This document shows positions 24,575 through 32,744 of a stretch of 64,000 bases of DNA, in pieces. The stretch is from DASUNQ01 sp044866775. GTDB taxonomy: Bacteria > Acidobacteriota > Thermoanaerobaculia > Multivoradales > UBA5704. The position numbers were made by a program, and so were the translations under genes. Position 1 is the stretch's first letter. Each line of letters begins with the position of its first letter. A model generated the notes under the pieces. The model ran no database searches. It worked only from the letters and a program-made list of their open reading frames with translations, and was not told where the DNA came from. The DNA lies in NCBI GenBank assembly GCA_044866775.1, contig JBIOUG010000082.1:1-64000 (forward strand), written 5' to 3'.

Positions 24575-25551
24575 GACGGCACTCCATCGCCTGCGTGATC
24601 GACGCCGACGTCATCGGCGAAGTACGGCAGGGCCAGGCGTGCAATCGCAACGCCGAGTACGACATCTCGGTCGTCCGCGGGCTGCGGCGCCTCGGCCACG
24701 CCGTGACGTTGATTCCGGCCGTCGAGCGGACGTTGCAGACGCTCGACGATCTGGCGCGGCTCGCGCCTGGCGTCGTGTTCAACCTCGCGTTCTCGGCGAC
24801 GCCGCTCGAGGCGCCGTTCGCGGGTGCGCTGGAGCTGCTCGGACTGCCGTACACCGGCTCGGGGCCGCTGGCAATCGCGCTGGCGAACGACAAAATCCGC
24901 TCGCGGCGCCTGCTGGCCGACGCGGGCGTTCCTGTGCCGCGCTTCGTCGAGCTCGCGGACGTCGCGGATCCAGCAGCGATCGATTTTCATCCGCCGTTCA
25001 TCGTCAAGCCGGTGTGCCTAGGGAATTCGGAGGGGATCCACGGCGGCAGCGTCGTCGACTCCGCCGCGGCAGCGGTGCAGCTCGGGCGTCGGATTCGGGA
25101 GCGCTTGCACGCGCCCGCGGTCTGCGATCAGTTCATCCTCGGCCGTGAGCTGCAGGTCGGGCTGATCGAGTCCGCGCCGCGCAGGTTCGACGTCACGGGG
25201 ACGATCGAGCTGCATTTCGCGGGCGCGCCGCCGGGGCGCGGGTTCAAGAGCGAGGTGAAGACGGTCGGCACCAAGCGCTGGCGCTTCTACGAGGTCTCGC
25301 TGAGGATGGCGCGGCTCGGGGAACGCACGCTCGCGGAAATCGCGGAGCTCTCGCGGCGAGTGGCCGCCGTGCTCGACCTGCGCGGCTACGCAAAGGTGGA
25401 TTTGCGTCTCGACGATCGCGACCGTGCGGTGATCATCGAGGCCAATGCCAATCCCGGCCTTTGGTCGAAGCTCGCGATGTGGCGAACGCCGACCTTCGAT
25501 CGCACGCTGGAGGGGATCGTTCGCGCGGCGCTACGGCGTGCGCAAGAGTGA
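24571..25551 (+). CDS. ATP-grasp ligase, D-Ala-D-Ala ligase-like (326 aa)
   Basis: The protein has the three ATP-grasp parts: an N-terminal Rossmann-like domain ('DISVVRGLRRLGHAVTLIP'), a central domain with 'LGLPYTGSGPLAIALANDK' and 'PPFIVKPVCLGNSEGI', and the C-terminal metal site 'YAKVDLRLDDRD...IEANANPG'. It should activate a carboxylate as acyl phosphate and join it to an amine. No cell-wall genes adjoin. It is tightly coupled to a FemAB-like transferase, so it probably ligates amino acids in a specialised product rather than D-Ala-D-Ala. The ATG 24571 overlaps the previous stop. A Cys and an Arg/Asn-rich N-terminal motif ('QGQACNRNAEYD') differ from housekeeping Ddl. Confidence 0.85.
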   Translation: MRRHSIACVIDADVIGEVRQGQACNRNAEYDISVVRGLRRLGHAVTLIPAVERTLQTLDDLARLAPGVVFNLAFSATPLEAPFAGALELLGLPYTGSGPLAIALANDKIRSRRLLADAGVPVPRFVELADVADPAAIDFHPPFIVKPVCLGNSEGIHGGSVVDSAAAAVQLGRRIRERLHAPAVCDQFILGRELQVGLIESAPRRFDVTGTIELHFAGAPPGRGFKSEVKTVGTKRWRFYEVSLRMARLGERTLAEIAELSRRVAAVLDLRGYAKVDLRLDDRDRAVIIEANANPGLWSKLAMWRTPTFDRTLEGIVRAALRRAQE

Positions 25552-25557
25552 TCGGTG

Positions 25558-26748
25558 ATGCCGGGTCGATTTCCACGATCATTCGAGCGCGTCGGCGACG
25601 GCTGCGAGCATCGGAAATGGGCGTACGGGATCCTGCCGCACGCGACGCAGAACTTGTGCGCGCTACGTCCCCTTCTCGAGGCGGCGTTCGACGATCGATC
25701 GCCGGCGTGCTTGCTCGCCTCGGCGGAGAGCGTCATTGTCATCATGGCAGACGGCGTCGCGCTCGACGTGGCGCGCGCGCGGTGGTCGCCCTCCAGGCTT
25801 TCGACGCTGACCAGCACCGTTCCGAGCACGTCGTCCACCGCGCTTCTGAGCGCGGCGACCGGCCTCGCGCCAGCCGCGCACGGCGTGATCGGCGTGTGCT
25901 TCCGCGTCGCGGAGATCGATGCGCTGTTCGACTGCTACCGCGATGCGGCGATCGCGGCGAAGCGCGACACGACGGTGGACGCAACGTCGTTCGCGCTCGG
26001 TCCCTGGCAGACCGTCTTCTCGGTGCTGAACGGCAGGGTCGAGTGTGTGGCCCACGCCGGTGCGCTGGCGACGACTCCCGGCCGCTGGTACCGTGCGCTC
26101 GTTCATGGCGCGCGTGACGTTCCGTCTTCGATCGACTGGGACACGATCGCGTTGGATCCGATCGCGATGGTCACGGCGAGCGTCGCGGAGGTCAACGCCG
26201 CCCTGGAGGCGCGTGGGTCGGCGCCGCTTCTGGTGTGGGCGCACATCAACGTTGACTCAGCGATCCACGCGACGGGCTACTCCGACGCGGTACTCGACGC
26301 GATGTCTGCGCTGGACGAAGCGGCACACCGTTGGGCATCGGCAGGACATTCGGTGATGGCTTATTCGGATCACGGCCTCGTCCCGACGCGAGATAGCGAT
26401 CGGGCGCGCCGGCTGCTCGCGTTGCTGCAGGATCGGGCGCACGTGTCGTGCGGGAGCGGCGGCGCCGGCCGCGTCCTCTGGGCCTACCCGCGTCCGGGAT
26501 CGACTAGCGAACTGCTGGAGCGAGCGCGCGATCTCGCGGCCGGCATCGCCGGCGTCGTCCACCGCGACGAGCTCTTTCTCGCTGGCGCGCTGGCCGACAC
26601 GCCGCTCGCGCGCGAGCGTGTCGGCGAGGTGGTCGTCATCGCCACCGGCGAGGAGTTTCCGCTGTTCGTGCCCTCGTATCGGTTCGAGCACGGCGGATGC
26701 TCCGAGCAGGAGATGATCGTGCCGGTTGCGACCTGGATGGGCCGATGA
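25558..26748 (+). CDS. Alkaline-phosphatase-superfamily hydrolase (PglZ / type I phosphodiesterase-like, 396 aa)
   Basis: The fold markers are a first metal strand 'VIVIMADGVALDV', a nucleophile region 'LTSTVPSTSSTALLSAATGL' followed by 'PAAHGVIG', 'VMAYSDHGLVP' (metal Asp-His) and C-terminal 'FEHGGCSEQEMIVP'. The last matches the PglZ HGG-S-x-E-E motif. The product should hydrolyse or transfer a phosphoryl group from a phosphodiester or phosphonate-like substrate. It begins at ATG 25558 (GTG 25555 is possible), a few bases after the ligase stop, and its own stop overlaps the next start. Within the operon it may remove or exchange a phosphate-linked group. Substrate unknown. Confidence 0.75.
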   Translation: MPGRFPRSFERVGDGCEHRKWAYGILPHATQNLCALRPLLEAAFDDRSPACLLASAESVIVIMADGVALDVARARWSPSRLSTLTSTVPSTSSTALLSAATGLAPAAHGVIGVCFRVAEIDALFDCYRDAAIAAKRDTTVDATSFALGPWQTVFSVLNGRVECVAHAGALATTPGRWYRALVHGARDVPSSIDWDTIALDPIAMVTASVAEVNAALEARGSAPLLVWAHINVDSAIHATGYSDAVLDAMSALDEAAHRWASAGHSVMAYSDHGLVPTRDSDRARRLLALLQDRAHVSCGSGGAGRVLWAYPRPGSTSELLERARDLAAGIAGVVHRDELFLAGALADTPLARERVGEVVVIATGEEFPLFVPSYRFEHGGCSEQEMIVPVATWMGR

Positions 26749-28385
26749 GCGACGAGTCGCCCGCGGTCGCGTCGGCGCTGACAACGACGGACGCCGGCGC
26801 ACCCGCGCGCGATCTGGTCTCGTACGTGTGTCACGCGATCGGCGCGCCGGACGGGCGGCCGCGACTGCTCGTCGTGGACGCCGGCGGCGGAGGCGCCCTG
26901 GCCGTCGCGGTCGCGCGATTCGGGTACGAAGTCACCGCCGTTGAGGACTCGCCGCAGGCGCGAGCCGACACCGTCAGCGCCGCAGCGCGTGTCGGCGTGG
27001 CGATCGATGTCATCGACATGCCGTCGTCCACGCTCGGCATGACGTTCCCTTTGGACCACATGCACGCGGCGATCGTGGTGCAGCACGGTCGGCGGCGGGC
27101 GCGCACCGAGGAGATCGCGCTGCTGCGCGCTGTTCGCGACACACTGGTCGATCGCGGTGTGCTGATCGTCGCCGCTGATCCGGCGAATGCGGATCCGGTC
27201 TGCGTGGTGCGCGAGGCTGGATTCGAGGTGACTCGCGTGCACGCCCATCTCGGTGGTGCCGCAGCGGGCGCCGCGGTGACCGGCACACGATTGATCGCGA
27301 CGCCCGCGCCGGTCGCGCCGTCGGATCTGGCGCTCGGCGTGCATCGCGCGGTGTCGGAATCGGCGAGCGTCCTGAATCTCTTGTGGTCGCCTGATGAAGT
27401 CGACTTGCTCGAGCCGACGCTCGACGAGATTTGGTCGCCGGCGTTGCAGGCCGGTGAGCTGGCCACGGCCGCGCGTGAGTACGCGCTGAACGATCCGTGG
27501 GGCAGCGCGCGCGCGGCGGCGCCGCTGTCGTTGTTCTTCGGCGTCGAGCTCTCCGAGGACCGCATCGTGCTCGGCGCCGGCGCGACCGGCCTGCTCCACG
27601 ATCTGGCGCCGCTCGCGCGCTGCGGGGCAGTCGTGACGACGCCGCTCGTCCACCGCGATTTTCCGCTCTGGGCGGTCGCCCACGGCGCGCACGTCGAATG
27701 CGTCGACGACCTCGCCGGCGAGGACGTGCTCGAGGCGATCGCGCAACTCGAGGCGCCGGTTGTCCTGGTCGATCGCCCATCGGCGACCGGTGCGATCCCG
27801 CCGCTCGACGCGGTCGCGCGCCTCTGCCGTGAGACGCGCCGCCGCGGTGGCGTTGTGATCGTGGACGAGGCCTACATGGCGTACTTCGCGGGCAGCGACA
27901 GTGCGGTCGCGCTGGTGGGCGCGTGCGACAGCATGATCGTCATCCGCAGCCTGTCGAAGGCGTACTGCTGCGGCGGCTTGCGCGTCGGCTTTGCCATCGC
28001 GGGCCGCGCGGCGGCGGCGGTGCTGCGCCGGGTGGTGACACCGCTGCAAGTGTCGCCGATTGCGCTGGCCATGGGCCTGCGCCTGATCGAAGCGGGCGAC
28101 ATCTTCGTGAAGCTGCGGCGGCGCATCGCGAGCGCGAGGCAGGAGATGTCCGACGCGCTGGCGCGCGGCGGCATCGCGATCGCTGCCGGCGCCGACGCTC
28201 CGCCCTGGGCGCTCGTCGACGATCCGGCACAGACGATCGAGATCGCGTTGTCGACGAGAGGTATCGTGGCCAAGCGCCTAGTGCCGTTCACGGCGCGGGC
28301 GTCCGGGGCGCGCTGGCTGCGGCTGGCGGTCCCGCTCTCGTCCGAGCGGATGGGGCGCTTCCATCGCGCGTTGACGATGCCATGA
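26745..28385 (+). CDS. Fusion of SAM-methyltransferase-like domain and PLP aminotransferase (546 aa)
   Basis: Residues about 30-190 have the class I methyltransferase layout with motif I 'LLVVDAGGGGALAVAVARF' and the following acidic strand 'YEVTAVED'. Residues about 205-546 form a fold-type I aminotransferase of the HisC/CobD subgroup: 'YALNDPWGS', 'VIVDEAYMAYF' and the PLP-lysine motif 'IRSLSKAYCCGGLRVGFAIA', with Lys of SLSK as the Schiff-base residue. An aromatic-to-Cys-rich 'YCCGG' after the Lys is unusual. ATG 26745 overlaps the upstream stop, and the downstream gene also overlaps (ATGA). The fusion could methylate and aminate (or decarboxylate) the same small molecule. I know no characterised example of this domain pair. 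Confidence 0.8.
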   Translation: MSDESPAVASALTTTDAGAPARDLVSYVCHAIGAPDGRPRLLVVDAGGGGALAVAVARFGYEVTAVEDSPQARADTVSAAARVGVAIDVIDMPSSTLGMTFPLDHMHAAIVVQHGRRRARTEEIALLRAVRDTLVDRGVLIVAADPANADPVCVVREAGFEVTRVHAHLGGAAAGAAVTGTRLIATPAPVAPSDLALGVHRAVSESASVLNLLWSPDEVDLLEPTLDEIWSPALQAGELATAAREYALNDPWGSARAAAPLSLFFGVELSEDRIVLGAGATGLLHDLAPLARCGAVVTTPLVHRDFPLWAVAHGAHVECVDDLAGEDVLEAIAQLEAPVVLVDRPSATGAIPPLDAVARLCRETRRRGGVVIVDEAYMAYFAGSDSAVALVGACDSMIVIRSLSKAYCCGGLRVGFAIAGRAAAAVLRRVVTPLQVSPIALAMGLRLIEAGDIFVKLRRRIASARQEMSDALARGGIAIAAGADAPPWALVDDPAQTIEIALSTRGIVAKRLVPFTARASGARWLRLAVPLSSERMGRFHRALTMP

Positions 28386-30316
28386 TCGATGCGCTGGTGG
28401 CGGCCGTCGGTGACGCGTTTCCGCTCGACGAAAGCATGCGGCACGCCGTCGCGCTCTGCGCGCTCGATCGGTTTCAGGCATCGGACGGGATCGGGCTGGC
28501 GGCCGATCTCGTCGCCGAAGCGCTCGAGCGATACGGGCTGTCAGAAGTCGCCGTGCATCGTTACCGGGATCCGTCGCCGTGGTGGACGTTCGCGCCGCCG
28601 CGATCGTGGACGCCGACACGCGCGACGCTGCGCCTCGCCGACGGTCGCACGCTGGCGCGGTACCCCGAGGACGCGATGAGCCTCGCGACCTACTCCGTCG
28701 CGACGCCGCCCGGCGGCATCGATGCACCGCTCGTCGCCGCCGACGCGGCCGAGCGCCGCGCGCCAGGCTCGATCGTGGTCGTCGATGCACGGACGATCAG
28801 CCTCGCCGCCGGAATCGCGATCGCCGAACGCTGCGGCGCCGCCGGCGTCGTTGCCGGTCCGCCGCCCGGCGACGCGGCGGCCGATCTCGACGAAGCGCGC
28901 GCCCGCCTCGAGCTGGCCTGCAACACATCACTGTTCGCATTCAGCGTCACGCGCGGGGAGCTGGCTCGTCTGGCGGACGCCGCCGCCCGCCAAGAACGGG
29001 CGTTCGTCGAGATCTCGATTCACCTCGCCGCGCCGATGCCGCTCGTCGAGGCGCTGCTGCCGGGCACCGATCCCGATGCCGAAGTCCTGCTCGGCGCGCA
29101 TCTCTGCCATCCGCGGCCGGGCGCGAACGACAACGTCTCCGGGGTTGTCGGCGCGCTCGGACTCGCACGTACCTTCGCGCAGCTGAAGAAAGATGGTGCG
29201 CTGCGCGCGAACCGCCGCGGCGTCAGGTTCGTCTTGGGCCCTGAATTCGTCGGGACCGCCGCCTATCTCCACGACTTCGTGCAGGCTGGACGGCGCGCGC
29301 GGCCGATCGCAGCGATTAACCTCGACATGATCGGCGAAGATCAAGCGCGGTGCGGCGGACCGCTCGTCGTCGAGCTGCCGCCGGAGCACCTGCCGTCGAT
29401 CGCTGGCGCGCTGGCCGAACATTGTCTGTCACGGCTCGCGCCCGACGCGTGGAGCTACTCGGGCGCGATTCCCCTGCATCGCTGGCACGCCGTTCTGACG
29501 CCGTTTGCCGGCGGATCCGATCACGCCGTCCACGCCGATCGCGCGATCGCGGTCCCGGCGATCCTCATCGGCCACCACCCCGATCGCTTCAACCACACGT
29601 CGGCGGATACTATCGACAAGATCGATCCGGGCGAGCTTCGGCGTGCGGCGACCGTCGCGGGCGCGTGCGCGCTGGCGCTGGCGATCGCCGACCGCGGCCT
29701 GCACGACGAACTCGCGCGCGTGGCCGTCGATCACGCGCTGGGCCGTCTGCTGGCGGCCTCGCGTCTATCGCCGGCCGGCGACGTGGACGATGACGTCTTC
29801 AGGCCATCGGCGCGCGCGCACCGCGCGGATCTGATCGGCTTTCTCGGCGATCGCAGCCGCGATCAGATTGCCTCGCTGGAACGGCTGACCGGATTGCGAA
29901 GTCCGGAAGGCGTCCGCGCGATAGAGGAACAAACCCGCTTGCTGGTTGCGCTTGCCGGAGCCGCCGACCGATCGGCAACGCCAGCAGCGCCGAAGTCGCT
30001 GATCGAGCGCCGCTGGCCTGGCCCGTTCAACGTCCGCGGCCTGCTCGAGCGCGCCACCGGTCCGGGCCCCGAGCGACTCCACCGCGCGCTGACCGCAGAT
30101 CGCCGCGCCTCCTCGACCATCCTTGCCCTCGCGCTTGCCATCGACGATCGATCGTCGCGCGCCGAGGTCGTCCGCCGCGCCGCCTACAGCTCGCTCCTCG
30201 ACATCGATCGCGCCTTCGCGGACGCTGTGTTCGACGCGATGGGCGAGGCGGGATGGATGCACGAGGCGGCGCCGGCGCGCGTCAGACGCGAGCCGGAGCG
30301 GCCGCCAGCATCTTGA
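28382..30316 (+). CDS. M28/DUF4910-like zinc aminopeptidase with long C-terminal extension (644 aa)
   Basis: The core (about 70-430) shows 'GAHLCHPRPGANDNVSGVVG', giving His and Asp ligands as in DUF4910/M28 peptidases. It also has 'AAINLDMIGED', 'TPFAGGSDHAVHAD' and 'HHPDRFNHTSADTIDKID' with the last His ligand. The remaining 200 residues are helical and unassigned. No signal peptide is present, so it probably acts in the cytoplasm on a peptide or amide. It is the last gene of the five-gene operon, with ATG 28382 overlapping the stop before it. Its 3' end overlaps the convergent PP-loop gene by 35 bases. A role in releasing a product from a carrier peptide, or in trimming one, would fit, but this is inference. 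Confidence 0.75.
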   Translation: MIDALVAAVGDAFPLDESMRHAVALCALDRFQASDGIGLAADLVAEALERYGLSEVAVHRYRDPSPWWTFAPPRSWTPTRATLRLADGRTLARYPEDAMSLATYSVATPPGGIDAPLVAADAAERRAPGSIVVVDARTISLAAGIAIAERCGAAGVVAGPPPGDAAADLDEARARLELACNTSLFAFSVTRGELARLADAAARQERAFVEISIHLAAPMPLVEALLPGTDPDAEVLLGAHLCHPRPGANDNVSGVVGALGLARTFAQLKKDGALRANRRGVRFVLGPEFVGTAAYLHDFVQAGRRARPIAAINLDMIGEDQARCGGPLVVELPPEHLPSIAGALAEHCLSRLAPDAWSYSGAIPLHRWHAVLTPFAGGSDHAVHADRAIAVPAILIGHHPDRFNHTSADTIDKIDPGELRRAATVAGACALALAIADRGLHDELARVAVDHALGRLLAASRLSPAGDVDDDVFRPSARAHRADLIGFLGDRSRDQIASLERLTGLRSPEGVRAIEEQTRLLVALAGAADRSATPAAPKSLIERRWPGPFNVRGLLERATGPGPERLHRALTADRRASSTILALALAIDDRSSRAEVVRRAAYSSLLDIDRAFADAVFDAMGEAGWMHEAAPARVRREPERPPAS

Positions 30317-31508
30317 GGAATTGCTGGCGGAGCGCGAAGGGCACGAAGCGCTCGACGTGGAAGCCAAGCTGCTCGTCGTATGTGTAAGTGACCGGATTCT
30401 GCTGACTGAGCGTCGACAGGCCGCGCGCCCACTGCTCCATGAAGCCGGGGAACTGCGACTGCATCGCGTAGACAACGCTGTAATAGAGATTGCGTCCGAG
30501 CGAGAAACACGGATAGCGCGCGTCGTAGTTCTCGAGCGAGAACTTCGGGAAGCAGCCGTCCAGGATCCGCTTCGGGCAGAGCCACAGCGGGAAGATCAGC
30601 GTCATGTCACCGATCGCCCGCGCCGGCACGGCGGCGGGCGCCAGCCCGCTCGAGACGCGGAACAGGTTCTCGCATAGCAGATCTTCCAGATTCAGGCCGG
30701 TGCAGGCGTAGGTCGTCCCGATCGCGCGCGCCCGATGGAACAGCGCCAGGCGGATCAACAGCGTGCCGAGAAACTCGAAGTCGTCGCCCTTGAACTCGCG
30801 CTCGAACCGATCGATCAGCCCGGTGGAATCGGGCGGCAAGCCGAGCAGCCCCTTGACCTCGTCCTCCTCCATGATCGTCAGCGGGATCCCGTACGACTCG
30901 CAGAGCGTCCGCGCGCGCGGCACGCCCTTGTCCCAATCGGGGATGCCCTTGATGATCACGCCGTCCACGGTGACGTGATCCCGAAGGCGGCTCAACGCCT
31001 GCAGCAGCGCGTTGCTGTCGCCGCCGCCGCTCACGCCGACCACGAGGCGTGAGCCCTGCGGCATCGTGTCGCGGATGGTGTCGGCGACACGGTCCGAGAT
31101 GATCGAGCGGCATTCTTCCGGGCTGAGCCGCTTCAAGAACGTCTCGGTGTTCGAGGCGGCGTTGTCGAGCCGCTGGTAGAAGTACTCGCTCGCGCCGCCC
31201 GAGGCATCCTCGCTGTCGACGATCTTGAAGCGGCCGAGCGAGAAGATGAACGGGTTGACGTTGCGGTTGAAGTACAACAGGACCTCGGCGGCGTCGAGCT
31301 CGCTGACGACCGCGTCGAGGCAGGCTGTCAGCACGGCTTCACCGGCGGCCTGTCGCCGGACGTAGATCGACACCGCCGACCACGGGACGCCGTATCGCTG
31401 CAGGAGCTCGAACAAGCGCTCGCCGTCACGCCAGTCCAGCTGCTGACGTCCGTGCGACGTCACGATAGAAACCGACGGGCCGGTACGAGCGCTTACACTC
31501 ATGGCCAT
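30282..31508 (-). CDS. PP-loop (TilS-like) ATPase with N-terminal beta-grasp-like domain (408 aa)
   Basis: The adenylating PP-loop 'VVGVSGGGDSNALL' (SGGGDS at 160-165) identifies the N-type ATP pyrophosphatase family that includes TilS, TtcA and TtuA. These activate a carbonyl for attack by an amine or sulphur. It is not a housekeeping TilS: it lacks the usual tRNA-binding C-terminus and ends with 'HVERFVPFALRQQFLKML'. Residues about 12-52 have the spacing of a ThiS/MoaD ubiquitin-like fold ('SIVTSHGRQQLDWRDGERLF', 'ELLQRYGVPWSAVSIYV'). Cys residues at 'YACTGLNLEDLLCEN' and 'LWLCPKR' could bind metal or sulphur. It lies 60 bases downstream of a small peptide gene with a strong promoter. ATG 31508 is used; ATG 31502 is possible. 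Confidence 0.8.
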   Translation of the reverse strand: MAMSVSARTGPSVSIVTSHGRQQLDWRDGERLFELLQRYGVPWSAVSIYVRRQAAGEAVLTACLDAVVSELDAAEVLLYFNRNVNPFIFSLGRFKIVDSEDASGGASEYFYQRLDNAASNTETFLKRLSPEECRSIISDRVADTIRDTMPQGSRLVVGVSGGGDSNALLQALSRLRDHVTVDGVIIKGIPDWDKGVPRARTLCESYGIPLTIMEEDEVKGLLGLPPDSTGLIDRFEREFKGDDFEFLGTLLIRLALFHRARAIGTTYACTGLNLEDLLCENLFRVSSGLAPAAVPARAIGDMTLIFPLWLCPKRILDGCFPKFSLENYDARYPCFSLGRNLYYSVVYAMQSQFPGFMEQWARGLSTLSQQNPVTYTYDEQLGFHVERFVPFALRQQFLKMLAAAPARV

Positions 31509-31568
31509 CCAGTCATCCAGGGCGGTGGCAGAGAGTTGCGCCCCATCGCGGCGCGCGCAGTGTGGGCG

Positions 31569-31781
31569 TCAGTGCGCGCCGATCTCGCAACTCGCGCCGC
31601 ATATCAATTCCAGCGCGTGCTTCGAGGCCGGCACAGCCGGTGTTTGCGTGCGCATCGTCTCGAGCTCGGCGATGCTGTGGAAGGCGCGCTCGAATCGGCG
31701 CGCGAAGGGCACCAGATCGACGGACTCATTCTTCAGCCCGAAATGGTCCCACTGGACTCGGGTGCTGGGTTTCGGCAGCAT
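31569..31781 (-). CDS. Small peptide gene (70 aa), candidate precursor or carrier peptide
   Basis: The ATG 31781 has a near-consensus ribosome-binding site (GGAGGT, 5 bases upstream). It stands 50 bases downstream of a TTGACT-17-TACACT promoter, so expression is well supported. The peptide has an ordered N-terminal half ('VQWDHFGLKNESVDLVPFAR', then 'RFERAFHSIAELE'), a Pro/Thr hinge ('MRTQTPAVPAS') and a C-terminal 'KHALELICGASCEIGAH' with two Cys. The layout of helical leader, hinge and Cys-containing tail is that of RiPP precursors or scaffold peptides. The next gene on the same transcript is a PP-loop ATPase. No family is recognised. Alternative: a small regulatory protein. Confidence 0.65.
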   Translation of the reverse strand: MLPKPSTRVQWDHFGLKNESVDLVPFARRFERAFHSIAELETMRTQTPAVPASKHALELICGASCEIGAH

Positions 31782-31830
31782 GTCGCACCTCCGTGATCGG
31801 CGCCGGCACTATTGCCGGGATGCGCCCATG

Positions 31831-31859
31831 AGTGTACTCGAAAAGTAGCGCAGAGTCAA
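31831..31859 (-). promoter_or_regulatory. Sigma70-type promoter for the small peptide / PP-loop operon
   Basis: On the minus strand TTGACT (31859-31854) and TACACT (31836-31831) are separated by exactly 17 bases, five of six matches in the -35 hexamer. A short palindrome (CCGGCA-ctat-TGCCGG, 31803-31818) lies in the transcribed leader and may bind a regulator or fold as RNA. Confidence 0.75.
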
Positions 31860-32009
31860 CGACCGAGATCGGTCGCGCCGACGGCGGCGACTACGGTGGT
31901 GCCGACGCGTGACTGGCCCGACGCTTCACGAGGCCATCGGTGACTCGCGCCTGTCCGATGTCGACCCGCCGGTTCGGCAGCGGCTGGACGAGCGCAGCCG
32001 TGGCGAAGA

Positions 32010-32154
32010 AACGTCGTCGCGGCCGAGCTTTAGGCAGATTTTCCGGAGGGCCACTCCGGAGATGCCATATGAGGCCGCCACTGCATGCGCTGGGGCGTTC
32101 CCATACCGCCCTGTACAGCTCGTCTCGCGCAAGGGTAAGCCGTTCTGAGGACAT
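32010..32154 (-). pseudogene. Frameshifted fragment of an 'ELYxxVWxxP ... GISxVALRKIC' protein
   Basis: From ATG 32154 the frame reads 'RLTLARDELYRAVWERP'. After a one-base slip the next frame reads 'AVAASYGISGVALRKICLKL'. Together they match the N-terminal segment of a widespread uncharacterised family in which these motifs are contiguous and a GYW motif follows. The rest is missing, so only a remnant survives. The surrounding interval 31860-32202 holds no other gene that I can see. Confidence 0.65.
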
Positions 32155-32202
32155 TCCAGCATTATGCGGGCGCCACCGAGCAGGTCTGGCGTTCTGGATC
32201 TG

Positions 32203-32240
32203 CGTAAGAAGAAAGCGGCGGCTCGTTGTGAGCCGCCGCT
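32203..32240 (-). terminator. Intrinsic terminator for the double-HTH gene
   Basis: An 11-base perfect stem (32230-32240 with 32214-32224) and a 5-base loop are followed on the minus strand by TTCTTCTT, 24 bases past the HTH gene's stop. This is a convincing Rho-independent terminator. Confidence 0.8.
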
Positions 32241-32263
32241 GAAAGGGAACATGAAGTGGGCGA

Positions 32264-32674
32264 TCATCCTGCTCGAAGAAGGAACTTCTCGAAGAGCTTC
32301 GTCATCCGCGGCCAGGGGTGCTTCGCTGCACCGGCTTCCCAAGCCGCCACAGTCGAGGGATCAAGTCCCAGCCGACGGGCAAGCTGCACCTGAGTGAGGC
32401 CCAGGGCACAGCGGGCTGCTCGGATACGCTCGCCGAGCGTGGGAGGCATGGGCCGGGGGTCGTGGCCGAGGAACTCTAGGATGCGCGGGATGAACCGAAG
32501 CTCCGGCTCTCGCTCGCCGAGTTCCCAGTTCCGGACGGACTCAGCGCTGGCGCCGAACCGCTTCGCCAAGTCACGCTGGAGTAGCCCGAGGTCTATGCGC
32601 CGCTTCCTGAGATGCTCGCCTAGGGTCTGCGGCTCTTCAGGGTAGCCAGCCTGAAGCGGTTTCCGTCCTCGCAG
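32264..32674 (-). CDS. Regulator with two Xre-type helix-turn-helix domains
   Basis: Two HTH_3-type domains occur in tandem. The first is 'TLGEHLRKRRIDLGLLQRDL' with 'AKRFGASAESVRNWELGE'. The second is 'TLGERIRAARCALGLTQVQL' with 'ARRLGLDPSTVAAWEAGA'. A linker 'FIPRILEFLGHDP' joins them. Family members start about ten residues before the first domain, but no ATG, GTG or TTG exists there in frame. CTG 32674 is the best in-frame candidate. An ATG in another frame (reading MSLCEDGNRF) suggests a one-base deletion near 32650. The C-terminus is intact and a terminator follows. It probably binds DNA as a transcription factor; the target is unknown. Confidence 0.7.
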   Translation of the reverse strand: MRGRKPLQAGYPEEPQTLGEHLRKRRIDLGLLQRDLAKRFGASAESVRNWELGEREPELRFIPRILEFLGHDPRPMPPTLGERIRAARCALGLTQVQLARRLGLDPSTVAAWEAGAAKHPWPRMTKLFEKFLLRAG

Positions 32675-32709
32675 AGTGACATGGCAGAAAGGGGACGCAG
32701 GAATGGAAG

Positions 32710-32744
32710 TTGACCGCCACGACTTGATGTAACTACACTGTAGT
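32710..32744 (+). promoter_or_regulatory. Promoter with overlapping operator for the BrnT/BrnA remnant
   Basis: TTGACC (32710-32715) and TACACT (32734-32739) are spaced by 18 bases. A perfect palindrome ACTACA-C-TGTAGT (32732-32744) covers the -10 box and the first start codon. That is the expected place for an autorepressing ribbon-helix-helix antitoxin to bind. Confidence 0.6.
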
